A stretch of 64,000 nucleotides of DNA from an uncultured Flavobacteriaceae bacterium (GTDB taxonomy: Bacteria > Bacteroidota > Bacteroidia > Flavobacteriales > Flavobacteriaceae). Each line of letters begins with the position of its first letter. The first letter of the stretch is position 1. Below the pieces are notes generated by a model. It was not told the origin of the DNA, made no database searches, and was given only the letters and a program-made list of their open reading frames with translations. The stretch spans positions 248,001 through 312,000 of the forward strand of contig CANKYF010000003.1 in NCBI GenBank assembly GCA_947487895.1, read 5' to 3'. The position numbers and the translations under genes were made by a program. Positions 27,668 to 35,983 of this stretch are shown here, in pieces.

Positions 27668-29245
27668 TTAAACAATACTGTGATGAATTTTATCTAATCC
27701 GCATTTTTTCATTATCTCGTTACTAAATACTTCCATAGAAGGGATTGACATTAACTCATTTCTAGCATCAATCCATGAATCAACATTTACACTACCATAC
27801 ATTTTTCTAATCAAAGCCTCATTTAAATTAAAATTAATTTTCCCCCAATGCAGTGTATAAGGAATGTTCTGTTGTTCCATTTTATTCCAAACTTTTGTAT
27901 AAAAGTTTCTGGCTACATCTCCATCTATACCATCCATTTCTAACACACAAGTATTCGCGAATTTTGTAAATCCTAACGTAGCTTTAGTACCTTTTACATA
28001 CCGTAATGATAACCCACCAGGGAATGGTGTACTTTTATTAATATCCATTATTAATTCTACAACTTTTGGAGAATCTTTTATATCTATTCCCATGGCAGCA
28101 CTTGCCACTTTTCCTTTAAACTTAGTATAATTAAAAATCTCTCTTATGGTTCCAGTTTGTGGAGGTTTAGGTGCAAAAGCACGTTTGTACATAACATTTA
28201 CCAACGGCGGGACAGCTGCATTTGAAATTGGAGATAATCCATCTAAAAGCGTAGAGATTATACCTAATAAATCTTCACCAAAGGTAAATTCGTTTGGTCG
28301 TTTTAAAAATTGATGTCCGTTATGAAAAGGCAGCTTAAACATATACTTTAAAAAAGCGCCCTTATCTGCATTGTTAGCTTCAAATCGATGTAAATTAAAT
28401 AATACTTCAAAGTGATACAGGTTGGTACTTCCATTAGATGCAGAAAGATTTAAATCACTTACATCTAAAGTTTTCATTGCTTTTTTTAAAGTATCATTAT
28501 ATGCAAGATTTCCAATTCTATGTTCTTCTAATAAAAATTGAGGTTCAGTTTCAATCATAACCCCATGTATAAAACCAAAGCTTCCAAAGCTTACTAAAGC
28601 AGCATTAAATAAATCATCATCAGCTACAAAATCTGCATCTAACCAATTAACTAATTCTTGTGAAGCAACTGTGTAAGAACTACGTTCTAACCATACATGT
28701 TTATTTTCACTTGTAATAATATGCAAGCCAACAACGGCATCATGAACAGCACCCACATCTATAGCTGCTCCATGAGTTCCTGTAGATAAAGCACCTGCAA
28801 TAGTTTGTCCGTTACTTGCCCCAGAAGCTTTTATAGAACGTTGCGGTCTTTTTTGTGATAACCTTGTATTTAATTCATAAATAGCAACACCGCATTGTAC
28901 AAAGTAAAGATCATCTGGCGTTTTTGCATAAGACTGACTTACTTGTAATTGCTTTGGTTGAAATGAAAAATTTAGTGAGGCAGTATCTATGAGCCCTCCT
29001 GTTGTGATTCCTACTTTTGAAAACGACCAACCTTTCCCCATAGCGCGAAGCTTAAAATTATTATCTATGGCATTCTTAATTAACCATTGGAAGTTTTTAG
29101 TAGTAGCTCTATAACGCTCTTTTGCATTATTCCCTGGAGGGTTCCAAAGAGAAAAAGAAGCATTGGCTTTTAAAGAATGTGTAAAATTCTCATGTTTATT
29201 GGTCCATGAATTTATAGGTAATTTATCTATTCCTTTAGGTATCAT
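27668..29245 (-). CDS. FAD-binding oxidoreductase (vanillyl-alcohol oxidase / aldonolactone oxidase type)
   Basis: A 525-residue protein with an FAD-binding PCMH domain (FQWLIKNAI, LRAMGKGWSF; GASNGQTIAGALSTGTHGA at about 140-160) and a C-terminal ALO-like domain (YTLHWGKINFNLNEALIRKMYG region). Relatives oxidise alditols, aldonolactones or similar polyols. The spot where covalent-FAD members carry His (G-x-x-H-S-F) reads GKGWSF with Trp73, so flavin attachment through that His is not possible. No signal peptide is seen. It lies 18 nt after the Bor-like lipoprotein gene, in the same probable transcript. Confidence 0.85.
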   Translation of the reverse strand: MIPKGIDKLPINSWTNKHENFTHSLKANASFSLWNPPGNNAKERYRATTKNFQWLIKNAIDNNFKLRAMGKGWSFSKVGITTGGLIDTASLNFSFQPKQLQVSQSYAKTPDDLYFVQCGVAIYELNTRLSQKRPQRSIKASGASNGQTIAGALSTGTHGAAIDVGAVHDAVVGLHIITSENKHVWLERSSYTVASQELVNWLDADFVADDDLFNAALVSFGSFGFIHGVMIETEPQFLLEEHRIGNLAYNDTLKKAMKTLDVSDLNLSASNGSTNLYHFEVLFNLHRFEANNADKGAFLKYMFKLPFHNGHQFLKRPNEFTFGEDLLGIISTLLDGLSPISNAAVPPLVNVMYKRAFAPKPPQTGTIREIFNYTKFKGKVASAAMGIDIKDSPKVVELIMDINKSTPFPGGLSLRYVKGTKATLGFTKFANTCVLEMDGIDGDVARNFYTKVWNKMEQQNIPYTLHWGKINFNLNEALIRKMYGSVNVDSWIDARNELMSIPSMEVFSNEIMKKCGLDKIHHSIV

Positions 29246-29263
29246 TTTTTAAAGTTTTAAATG

Positions 29264-29620
29264 TTAAAATTCTTCAACGCCTCCGCATGGTTTTGCACAA
29301 CCATACTTTACCTTCCTATGGTTAACAATACCCAACGTTACCAAACTCAAAAGAAAATCTCCTACAGAAGTTTTAACTTCTACCCATGCTATAGCTTCAG
29401 ATCTGCAGGGGCATTCAACACCTTCTGTATCTGGATGAAGATCTACACGCTTAGCTTTTCCAACTCCCCACCAATAGCTCCAATCTGATTTTTCATGGCA
29501 TTCTAAGTTCACCACATTGGCATCGTGCGGACTAGCTTCAACTCTGGTAACAACACAAGATTGCACCAAAATCATTAAGATCACTAATAAAAGTATTGTT
29601 TGTTTTTTACGAACAGACAT
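29264..29620 (-). CDS. Small Bor-like lipoprotein
   Basis: A 118-residue lipoprotein: signal peptide LLLVILMILVQSC with Cys near residue 22. A Cys pair (ECPC) and a hydrophobic segment FLLSLVTLGIVNHRKVKYGC then follow. The layout and the LLSLxTLGI block resemble the phage-derived Bor/Iss family of small outer-membrane lipoproteins, but identity looks low and I would not assign serum resistance. It is the first gene of a two-gene unit with the FAD oxidase. Confidence 0.6.
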   Translation of the reverse strand: MSVRKKQTILLLVILMILVQSCVVTRVEASPHDANVVNLECHEKSDWSYWWGVGKAKRVDLHPDTEGVECPCRSEAIAWVEVKTSVGDFLLSLVTLGIVNHRKVKYGCAKPCGGVEEF

Positions 29621-29704
29621 AGCAACAATTTTAAAAAATTAGACACTAGCCATTACTTATAAAAGAAAATGGCAATAAAATATGCTATATCGTCTAAGGG
29701 AAAT

Positions 29705-29740
29705 AAGGGCAAGAGATATATTTACCTCTTGCCATATGTA
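29705..29740 (-). terminator. Weak terminator-like hairpin
   Basis: An 8-bp perfect stem GGCAAGAG (29708-29715) with CTCTTGCC (29726-29733) lies about 175 nt after the YCII-like lipoprotein gene. The tract after it on the minus strand is only mildly T-rich. The rest of 29621-29907 shows no gene. Confidence 0.35.
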
Positions 29741-29907
29741 AAGTAACAACTAAAATTCTTAATATCAAAATGTTATAATCACCTAAACTATAAAGTCTTT
29801 TGCCTCAAATTTTATAAGGAAAACACCTATTAAATTCATTTTATAACAAAGAATAAAAGGGTTAACTTAATTATTAATTGGGAAACGAAATGGTTTAGGA
29901 TTTAAAA

Positions 29908-30438
29908 CTACCTTAAAGGAAATCCTTTTGCAGCCCACCAAGGGTGAATCTCAATTTCCAATCTACCTGCTTTTACTGCAGGATCTGAATTAGCTAAACT
30001 ATCAGCCATTTTAAGTGTTGGTACGTTATAAATAGTAATACCTCTAATATCTCCTTCATCACCAAAAGGCCCAGAAATATCAGCATACCCTAATTCATAC
30101 ATTTTTCCTAAATGCGCTAAATGCCCTTTTTGAATGAGTTCTGCTTCCTCTTCGTTTTGCGTTCTAATGGGCCCCTTTTTAAGAAATGCCATAAAGTATT
30201 GTTGCATTAAAAAAGTATCTTTAGTTGCTACATCAACATCATAGAAAACTTGATATCCTTTAGCAGAAAGCGCTTCTTTTACTTGTTTTGCTGTCTTTTT
30301 AATAGGCGCTTCAATAATTTCTTTAGCTTGATCAGCATTCTCAGAAACAACCTCATTAACATCAGGAAGGTTCGCCTTAGCTTCTTCTTTACATGAAACC
30401 AAAATTAATACAAGAAATACGGTTAATAATCTTTTCAT
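29908..30438 (-). CDS. Lipoprotein with YCII-related domain
   Basis: I start this at ATG 30438, where MKRLLTVFLVLILVSC gives a standard lipobox; an upstream in-frame ATG at 30456 overlaps the CYTH gene and would disrupt the signal. After a short linker, the domain from about residue 55 to the end (FMAFLKKGP, HLAHLGKMYELGYADISGPFGD, IRGITIYNVPT, AGRLEIEIHPWW) follows the YCII (YciI-like) dimeric alpha/beta-barrel pattern. The role is unknown. It follows the CYTH gene by 11 nt. Confidence 0.75.
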   Translation of the reverse strand: MKRLLTVFLVLILVSCKEEAKANLPDVNEVVSENADQAKEIIEAPIKKTAKQVKEALSAKGYQVFYDVDVATKDTFLMQQYFMAFLKKGPIRTQNEEEAELIQKGHLAHLGKMYELGYADISGPFGDEGDIRGITIYNVPTLKMADSLANSDPAVKAGRLEIEIHPWWAAKGFPLR

Positions 30439-30449
30439 ATGTTTAGATT

Positions 30450-30917
30450 TTACCATTTGCTAAATGGGTGTTTACTTAATTGAGAGTTATAATATTTTAC
30501 GATTCCAGTAACTTCATCACCTAACCAATCTGGTATTTCAAACAACTCATTTTCAGAATTTAATTCTACTTCAGCTATAACCAAACCTTTATTATCTCCA
30601 AAAAACTCGTCTATCTCAAAAGTATGATTTTTTATAACTACTTCATAACGAATTTTATCAATAACACCTGATTCACAAATATTTAACAAGCTTTTAGCTT
30701 CTTCATAGGTAATTTCTTTTTCCCATTCAAACCTAGACAACCCATTCTCTGATGATTTTCCTTTAACTGTTAAATACCCAATATCACCTTTTAACCTAAC
30801 TCTAACAGTACGCTCTTTGTGAGTGTTTAGAAACCCCTGGATAATTCTAGTACTTGTTGTTGCTGCTTTTTTAAAGTCATCAGATTTTATTAAAAACTTT
30901 CTTTCTATTTCAATCAT
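30450..30917 (-). CDS. CYTH domain protein (adenylate cyclase/thiamine-triphosphatase-like)
   Basis: Starting at ATG 30917 gives MIEIERKFLI, whose ExExK signature (EIERK) is the hallmark of CYTH enzymes; the frame can be extended upstream but those codons lie in the divergent promoter region. Further conserved blocks are RTVRVRLKG, YLTVKG, RFEWEKEI and LVIAEVEL. Family members form a triphosphate-binding tunnel and hydrolyse inorganic triphosphate or similar. Length 155 residues is normal for the short bacterial type. Divergent from dinB. Confidence 0.88.
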   Translation of the reverse strand: MIEIERKFLIKSDDFKKAATTSTRIIQGFLNTHKERTVRVRLKGDIGYLTVKGKSSENGLSRFEWEKEITYEEAKSLLNICESGVIDKIRYEVVIKNHTFEIDEFFGDNKGLVIAEVELNSENELFEIPDWLGDEVTGIVKYYNSQLSKHPFSKW

Positions 30918-30966
30918 AATTACGGGAATATCTAATTGTAAAATCCCAAAATAGGAATTTAAATCT

Positions 30967-30993
30967 TTTGTATTCAAAATTAGTATAATTTTG
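30967..30993 (+). promoter_or_regulatory. Promoter of dinB; probable leaderless or very short leader
   Basis: TAATTTTG (30986-30993) matches TAnnTTTG; TTTG at 30967-30970 lies 15 nt upstream. The dinB ATG is at 30999, only 5 nt after the box, about where transcription should start. Confidence 0.5.
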
Positions 30994-30998
30994 TTTGT

Positions 30999-32099
30999 AT
31001 GTCTGCCAATTTACCCATACGAAAAATTATTCATGTTGATATGGATGCTTTTTATGCATCTGTAGAGGAAATGGATAACCCGGAATTAAAAGGAAAAGCT
31101 ATTGCTGTTGGTGGAGGTGGAAAACGCGGTGTTATTAGTGCTGCTAGCTATGAGGCTAGAAAGTTTGGAGTTAAAAGTGCCATGGCTGGAACACTCGCCG
31201 CTAAACTATGTCCTGATCTTATTTTTGTAAGACCAAATTTTGAACGCTATTCTGAAATCTCTAAAAAAGTCAGAGCTATTTTTTATGATTATACAGATTT
31301 AGTAGAGCCGCTTTCTTTAGATGAAGCTTATCTAGATGTTACACAAAATAAAAAGGGTAATCCAAGTGCTTCTTTAATAGCCCAAGAAATTAGAGATCGA
31401 ATTTTTAATGAAGTTGGTTTAACTGCTTCGGCTGGTATTTCTATCAATAAGTTTATTGCCAAAGTTGCTAGTGATTATAACAAACCTAACGGACAAAAAA
31501 CAGTAAACCCTGAAGAGGTTTTAGAATTTTTAGAACAATTAGATATTAGAAAATTTTACGGTGTCGGTAAAGTAACCGCAGAAAAAATGTACCAAAAAGG
31601 CATTTTTACTGGGTTAGATTTGAAACAAAAATCTTTAGAATATTTAGACGATAACTTCGGAAAGTCAGGACGCTATTATTATCATATTGTTAGAGGTATT
31701 CATACTAGCGAAGTAAAACCAGACCGCATTAGAAAATCATTAGCTGCCGAACGTACTTTTAGTGAAAATCTATCTAGTGAAATTTTTATGCTTGAAAAAC
31801 TAGATCATATTGCCAATGAAGTAGCCCGAAGATTAAACAAAAGCAATGTAGCGGGAAAAACAGTCACTTTAAAAATAAAATACAGTGACTTTACGCTTCA
31901 AACCCGTAGCAAAACTTTACCATATTATGTAAGTGATAAAAGCATTATTCTTGAAACTTCTAAAGATCTCTTATATCAAGAAAAGCTAAATAACTCTGTT
32001 AGGTTATTGGGTATTTCATTATCTAATCTAAATACTGAAAACACAATGAAAAAGCCAGAAAAAAAGAGTGTAAGTGTACAATTAAAGTTTGGGTTTTAG
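30999..32099 (+). CDS. dinB: DNA polymerase IV (Y-family)
   Basis: A 366-residue Y-family translesion polymerase. The catalytic residues sit in HVDMDAFYASVEE (first Asp of the metal pair) and in LSLDEAYLDVT (Asp-Glu). The little-finger domain follows from about residue 240. The helix-hairpin-helix FYGVGKVTAEKM is near 175-190. The C-terminus lacks an obvious beta-clamp motif, ending SVQLKFGF. It is transcribed alone from a promoter adjacent to the start codon. DinB copies damaged DNA during SOS-type responses; no LexA box is evident here. Confidence 0.95.
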   Translation: MSANLPIRKIIHVDMDAFYASVEEMDNPELKGKAIAVGGGGKRGVISAASYEARKFGVKSAMAGTLAAKLCPDLIFVRPNFERYSEISKKVRAIFYDYTDLVEPLSLDEAYLDVTQNKKGNPSASLIAQEIRDRIFNEVGLTASAGISINKFIAKVASDYNKPNGQKTVNPEEVLEFLEQLDIRKFYGVGKVTAEKMYQKGIFTGLDLKQKSLEYLDDNFGKSGRYYYHIVRGIHTSEVKPDRIRKSLAAERTFSENLSSEIFMLEKLDHIANEVARRLNKSNVAGKTVTLKIKYSDFTLQTRSKTLPYYVSDKSIILETSKDLLYQEKLNNSVRLLGISLSNLNTENTMKKPEKKSVSVQLKFGF

Positions 32100-32207
32100 A
32101 ACTTAAACTAATATAAAACTAGACAATAAGTATAAAGTTTTAATACAGAACTTAATCAACATAAAATTTTGTATAATTACTCTTTCTAAATAAACTAAAT
32201 ATAAACT

Positions 32208-33107
32208 ATGAACTTTAGTAAACTAATTTTTGCAGCTTTTATACTTGTATTTTCTTGTTCTCAAGTTAAAGAGAGCACCAATACAACTAAAGCAGAAGAT
32301 TATGATTGGGATGAATTAATTGATACCAATCTATCAAAATGGGACAACTATTTAAGCTATCAACATCAACCTGGTTATAATGGAACACAACCTAAAGATG
32401 AAAATGGAGAACTCATAGAACCTATAGGATTAAACAACCCTGATTATAACGTGTTTTCAACTTTTAAAGAAGGTGAAGACATTATAATTAAAAATACTGG
32501 TGAATATTACGGATGTTTAATCACCAAAGAAGACTATAAAAACTACCATTTTCAATTAAAATATAAATGGGGTGATACAACTTGGGCTTATAGAAAAAAT
32601 CTTCTAAAAGACTCTGGTATCCTATACCACTCTGTAGGACCAAATGGTGTTGAATATTGGAGATCATGGATGCTTTCTCAAGAGTTCCAAATTATGGAAG
32701 GTCATACAGGAGACTTTTGGAGTCAGGCAAACTCTGCAATTGATATAAAAGCTTATAAACCAGAATCTGTATTAGATCCATTAGCACATGAATCTCAAGA
32801 TTACTTACCTATTAGTTTCAATAGTCCTTATAGAAACTACTGTAGAAGAAGTAATAACAATGAAAAACCACATGACGAATGGAATACACTTGATTTATAC
32901 TGTTTTGAAGGTAAAAGTTTGCATGTTGTAAATGGTGAAGTTGTCATGATTTTGAAAAACTCAAGATACATTGAAGAAGATGGTAACGAAGTGCCTTTAG
33001 TAAAAGGAAAAATTCAATTACAAAGTGAAGCTGCAGAAATCTTTTTCAAAGACATAAGAATAAGAGAAATAGATTCACTTACTCAAAAACAAAAGGCACT
33101 TTTTTAA
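32208..33107 (+). CDS. DUF1080 (3-keto-disaccharide hydrolase-like) lipoprotein
   Basis: A 299-residue lipoprotein: LVFSC lipobox at about residue 17, then a single jelly-roll domain of the DUF1080 type (LSKWDNYL, GCLITKEDYKNYHFQLKYKW, DSGILYHSVGP, FQIMEGHTGDFW, DEWNTLDLYCF, GKIQLQSEAAEIFFKDIRIR). The family resembles concanavalin-like glucanases; some members act on 3-keto-glycosides. It has no operon partner: a terminator follows, and dinB ends 108 nt before it. Confidence 0.85.
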   Translation: MNFSKLIFAAFILVFSCSQVKESTNTTKAEDYDWDELIDTNLSKWDNYLSYQHQPGYNGTQPKDENGELIEPIGLNNPDYNVFSTFKEGEDIIIKNTGEYYGCLITKEDYKNYHFQLKYKWGDTTWAYRKNLLKDSGILYHSVGPNGVEYWRSWMLSQEFQIMEGHTGDFWSQANSAIDIKAYKPESVLDPLAHESQDYLPISFNSPYRNYCRRSNNNEKPHDEWNTLDLYCFEGKSLHVVNGEVVMILKNSRYIEEDGNEVPLVKGKIQLQSEAAEIFFKDIRIREIDSLTQKQKALF

Positions 33108-33124
33108 AACTTAAAAGTAGCTAT

Positions 33125-33168
33125 AAAATAAAAGCCTCTTTCTTAATTTGAAAGAGGCTTTTATTTTA
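33125..33168. terminator. Strong bidirectional terminator
   Basis: A perfect 17-bp stem (33126-33142 with 33150-33166) around a 7-nt loop, with A and T tracts on both sides, lies between the convergent DUF1080 and pyk genes. Confidence 0.85.
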
Positions 33169-33185
33169 TATTAAGTTAGTTATAA

Positions 33186-34628
33186 CTAAAAATTACAACT
33201 ATCAATCTCTGTTACTCGTAAAGTATTAACCATACCTTTTTCTTGAATAGGCATTGCAGCTAAACTTACTAACATATCTCCTTCTTCTAAATATCCTTTT
33301 TCACAAGCTATTTTGTTTACATCTTCAATGGTTTCATCTGTACTTACAAACTTATCATAATAAAAGGCTTGAACTCCCCATAATAAACTTAAACGTGTTA
33401 AAATACGTTTATTTGATGTGAATACTAAAATGTGACAAGAAGGCCTCCAAGCTGAAATTTGAAAAGCTGTGTATCCACTATTCGTTAATGTAGAAATTGC
33501 CTTTGCATCAATCTCATTAGCCATATTAGCCGCATGATAACAAATAGATTTTGTAATATATCTATTTGTTTTAATATGAGGTGGTAATTGTGGCACTTTA
33601 ATTAATGAAGAATCTTCAACACTTTTTAAAATACTGGCCATTTGTTTAATTACTTGTACAGGATAGTTTCCTACTGACGTTTCTCCTGAAAGCATTACGG
33701 CATCCGCTCCATCCATTACAGAATTTGCAACATCATTCACTTCAGCTCTTGTTGGTGTTAAGCTAGAAATCATGGTTTCCATCATTTGCGTAGCAATAAT
33801 TACAGGAATTCTTGCCTTTTTAGCTCTTAACACTAATTGCTTTTGCGCTAATGGTACATCTGCTGCTGGAATTTCAACACCTAAATCACCACGAGCCACC
33901 ATTAAACCATCACAGTGACTAACTATTTTATCAATATTCTCTAAAGCCTCGGGCTTTTCAATTTTAGCTATAATTGGTATTTTATGTTCACTATGTTCAT
34001 TTATTAAATCTCTTAGCTCCATTAAATCTTCTGCATGACGCACAAAAGATAAAGCTATCCAATCTACTTCTTGCCCAACAGCAAAAATTGCATCTTCAAT
34101 ATCCTTTTCTGTTAAAGCTGGTTGAGATATATTCGTGTTTGGTAGGTTTACACCTTTTTTTGATTTTAAAGGCCCTCCTTGAATTACTTTAGCTTTTACC
34201 TCACTTTTTTCATCTGTAGAAACTACTTCAAAAATAAGTTTACCATCATCTAAAAGAATACGTTCTCCTGCTTTAGCATCTTGTGGAAACCTATCATAGG
34301 TCATATAAACACGTTCTTTAGTTCCTTCAAAACGTTCTCCTGTAGCAAAAATAATTTCGTCTCCTGCATTAACAACCACTTCCTCTTTCATTACGCCAAC
34401 TCTTAGTTTTGGACCTTGTAAATCTGCCAAAATTGAAGCAGTAAAACCATACTCTTCATTAAGTTCGCGAATCATTTTAATTCTCTCTTTTACATCTTCG
34501 TAATCGGCATGTGAAAAATTAATTCTGAAAACATTTGCGCCTTCTTCAAGCATGCCTTTTAATACGTCTTTGCTGCTTGTAGCGGGACCTAATGTTGCTA
34601 CTATTTTGGTTTTTTTTGTTATTGACAT
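33186..34628 (-). CDS. pyk: Pyruvate kinase
   Basis: A 480-residue enzyme converting phosphoenolpyruvate and ADP to pyruvate and ATP, the last step of glycolysis. Typical blocks are KIVATLGPATSS, FRINFSHADYED, the catalytic Lys region PIIAKIEKPEALEN, MVARGDLGVEIP and MLSGETSVGNYP, then the C-terminal allosteric domain. Its ATG overlaps the stop of the IPExxxVDY gene by one base, so the pair is translationally coupled. Confidence 0.97.
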   Translation of the reverse strand: MSITKKTKIVATLGPATSSKDVLKGMLEEGANVFRINFSHADYEDVKERIKMIRELNEEYGFTASILADLQGPKLRVGVMKEEVVVNAGDEIIFATGERFEGTKERVYMTYDRFPQDAKAGERILLDDGKLIFEVVSTDEKSEVKAKVIQGGPLKSKKGVNLPNTNISQPALTEKDIEDAIFAVGQEVDWIALSFVRHAEDLMELRDLINEHSEHKIPIIAKIEKPEALENIDKIVSHCDGLMVARGDLGVEIPAADVPLAQKQLVLRAKKARIPVIIATQMMETMISSLTPTRAEVNDVANSVMDGADAVMLSGETSVGNYPVQVIKQMASILKSVEDSSLIKVPQLPPHIKTNRYITKSICYHAANMANEIDAKAISTLTNSGYTAFQISAWRPSCHILVFTSNKRILTRLSLLWGVQAFYYDKFVSTDETIEDVNKIACEKGYLEEGDMLVSLAAMPIQEKGMVNTLRVTEIDSCNF

Positions 34629-35110
34629 TAGCTAAAAATTAAGTGGTCTTTGGTTTTTAATTGATTAGGTTGAATACTGTAGGCTGTGACAATTTGCGGT
34701 ATTTTTAAAATGCTATTTAAAATATACCTCTCTTTACTAAAATTAAAATCGCTATCTATTTTTAAAAAATAATTAACGGTTTTATATTCTGGTATTAAAT
34801 GATTGGTTTTAGTTATTTTTTCTTGTAAATCGAAAAGAGATTCAGTTTTACGTTCTCTAAAATCTTCAGTTTTACAAACATTAGATACTAAGTTCCATAG
34901 AGTTTGTTGCTTGTAGTCTTCCCATTCAAAAATAGCATATGTTAACATACCATTTTTAAAATCTAAATCAGATTCCTTTCTACTAAGCGTTATTCCCAAA
35001 AACTTGTTTAAAAGATATGCTAACCTATAATCTTCAATGGTGCAATGAATTGCAATTAAAGTAAATAGGTCTGTTTCAATATCATCTAGAACAAGCTTGT
35101 GTATTGCCAT
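34628..35110 (-). CDS. IPExxxVDY family protein
   Basis: A 160-residue protein with the family signature in slightly altered form, LIPEYKTVNYFLKI (N for D). The family is found almost only in Bacteroidota, usually between rnc and pyk as here, and has no assigned function. I use ATG 35110 (MAIHKL); two codons further upstream there is only a TTG. The C-terminus (SIQPNQLKTKDHLIFS) is also typical. The tight coupling to pyk suggests a role in its regulation or in central metabolism, but this is inference. Confidence 0.85.
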   Translation of the reverse strand: MAIHKLVLDDIETDLFTLIAIHCTIEDYRLAYLLNKFLGITLSRKESDLDFKNGMLTYAIFEWEDYKQQTLWNLVSNVCKTEDFRERKTESLFDLQEKITKTNHLIPEYKTVNYFLKIDSDFNFSKERYILNSILKIPQIVTAYSIQPNQLKTKDHLIFS

Positions 35111-35230
35111 ACCCAAATATTATTGCTGTAAATATAATATTTAATATGTTGAATTGTAACAGGTTTTACTTAATCTTAAAGGTAAAGCTCACTAAAACGT
35201 TATAGTTAATTTCTTTTTTAACCCAAATTA

Positions 35231-35971
35231 TTATATCATTTTTGATATCTTATTTTGGAAAGCAAAATAGGCTCTTTTTGATGCTTTTTCTTCAGCCTTT
35301 TTCTTTGAAGTAGCTCTTGCTTTTGCTACAATTTTGTCATTTATTGATAACTTAACAGAAAAGTGCCTTACTTCATCATTTCCTGTGTCTTCATAAACGT
35401 TGTAACCAAAGGTTTTCTTTTCTTTTTGGCACCATTCAATAAGTAAACTTTTATAGCTAATTACCTTACCTTCAAGTTTTTCTATATCTACATAAGGTAT
35501 TATAACTTTCTTGAAGATAAACTTTTCACATTGCTTATAGCCTCTATCTAAAAAAATAGCACCTACAATGGCTTCAAAAAGATTCCCATGAATGTTATCA
35601 CCAAACTGTCCTGGTGGAATTTTACTTTTTACAAGGTCAATTAAATTGAGTTCTTTTCCTAGTTCATTAAGATGCTCTCTACTTACTACTTTAGAACGCA
35701 TTTTAGTTAAATATCCTTCATCTCCACTAGGCACTTCTTGATATAAATGACTAGCAATTACAGAACTTAACATTGCATCTCCTAAAAACTCTAAACGTTC
35801 GTAATTTATAGCATTACCCTCATCGTCTTTTATATTCATTGACCTATGAGTGAATGCTGTTTTAAAAAATTCTATGTTTTTTGGCTTAAACCCAAGAATT
35901 TTGGTTATTTCCATAAAAAAATTCCCGTTACTCTTGAAACGGGAATTTAGTATGTTACGAATGTTTTTCAT
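35231..35971 (-). CDS. rnc: Ribonuclease III
   Basis: A 246-residue double-strand RNA endonuclease. The signature NYERLEFLGDAML and the second acidic cluster LFEAIVGAIFLDRG are intact. The C-terminal dsRNA-binding domain (SYKSLLIEWCQKE, then KKKAEEKASKRAY) is complete. It processes rRNA precursors and structured mRNAs. It follows fabF by 12 nt, in the common acpP-fabF-rnc order. Confidence 0.96.
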   Translation of the reverse strand: MKNIRNILNSRFKSNGNFFMEITKILGFKPKNIEFFKTAFTHRSMNIKDDEGNAINYERLEFLGDAMLSSVIASHLYQEVPSGDEGYLTKMRSKVVSREHLNELGKELNLIDLVKSKIPPGQFGDNIHGNLFEAIVGAIFLDRGYKQCEKFIFKKVIIPYVDIEKLEGKVISYKSLLIEWCQKEKKTFGYNVYEDTGNDEVRHFSVKLSINDKIVAKARATSKKKAEEKASKRAYFAFQNKISKMI

Positions 35972-35983
35972 TCGGGATTCTAT

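Noticed and set aside
29264-29620. Bor-like lipoprotein as evidence for a prophage
   Set aside because: No other phage genes, integrase or attachment site are near; the similarity is structural and weak.
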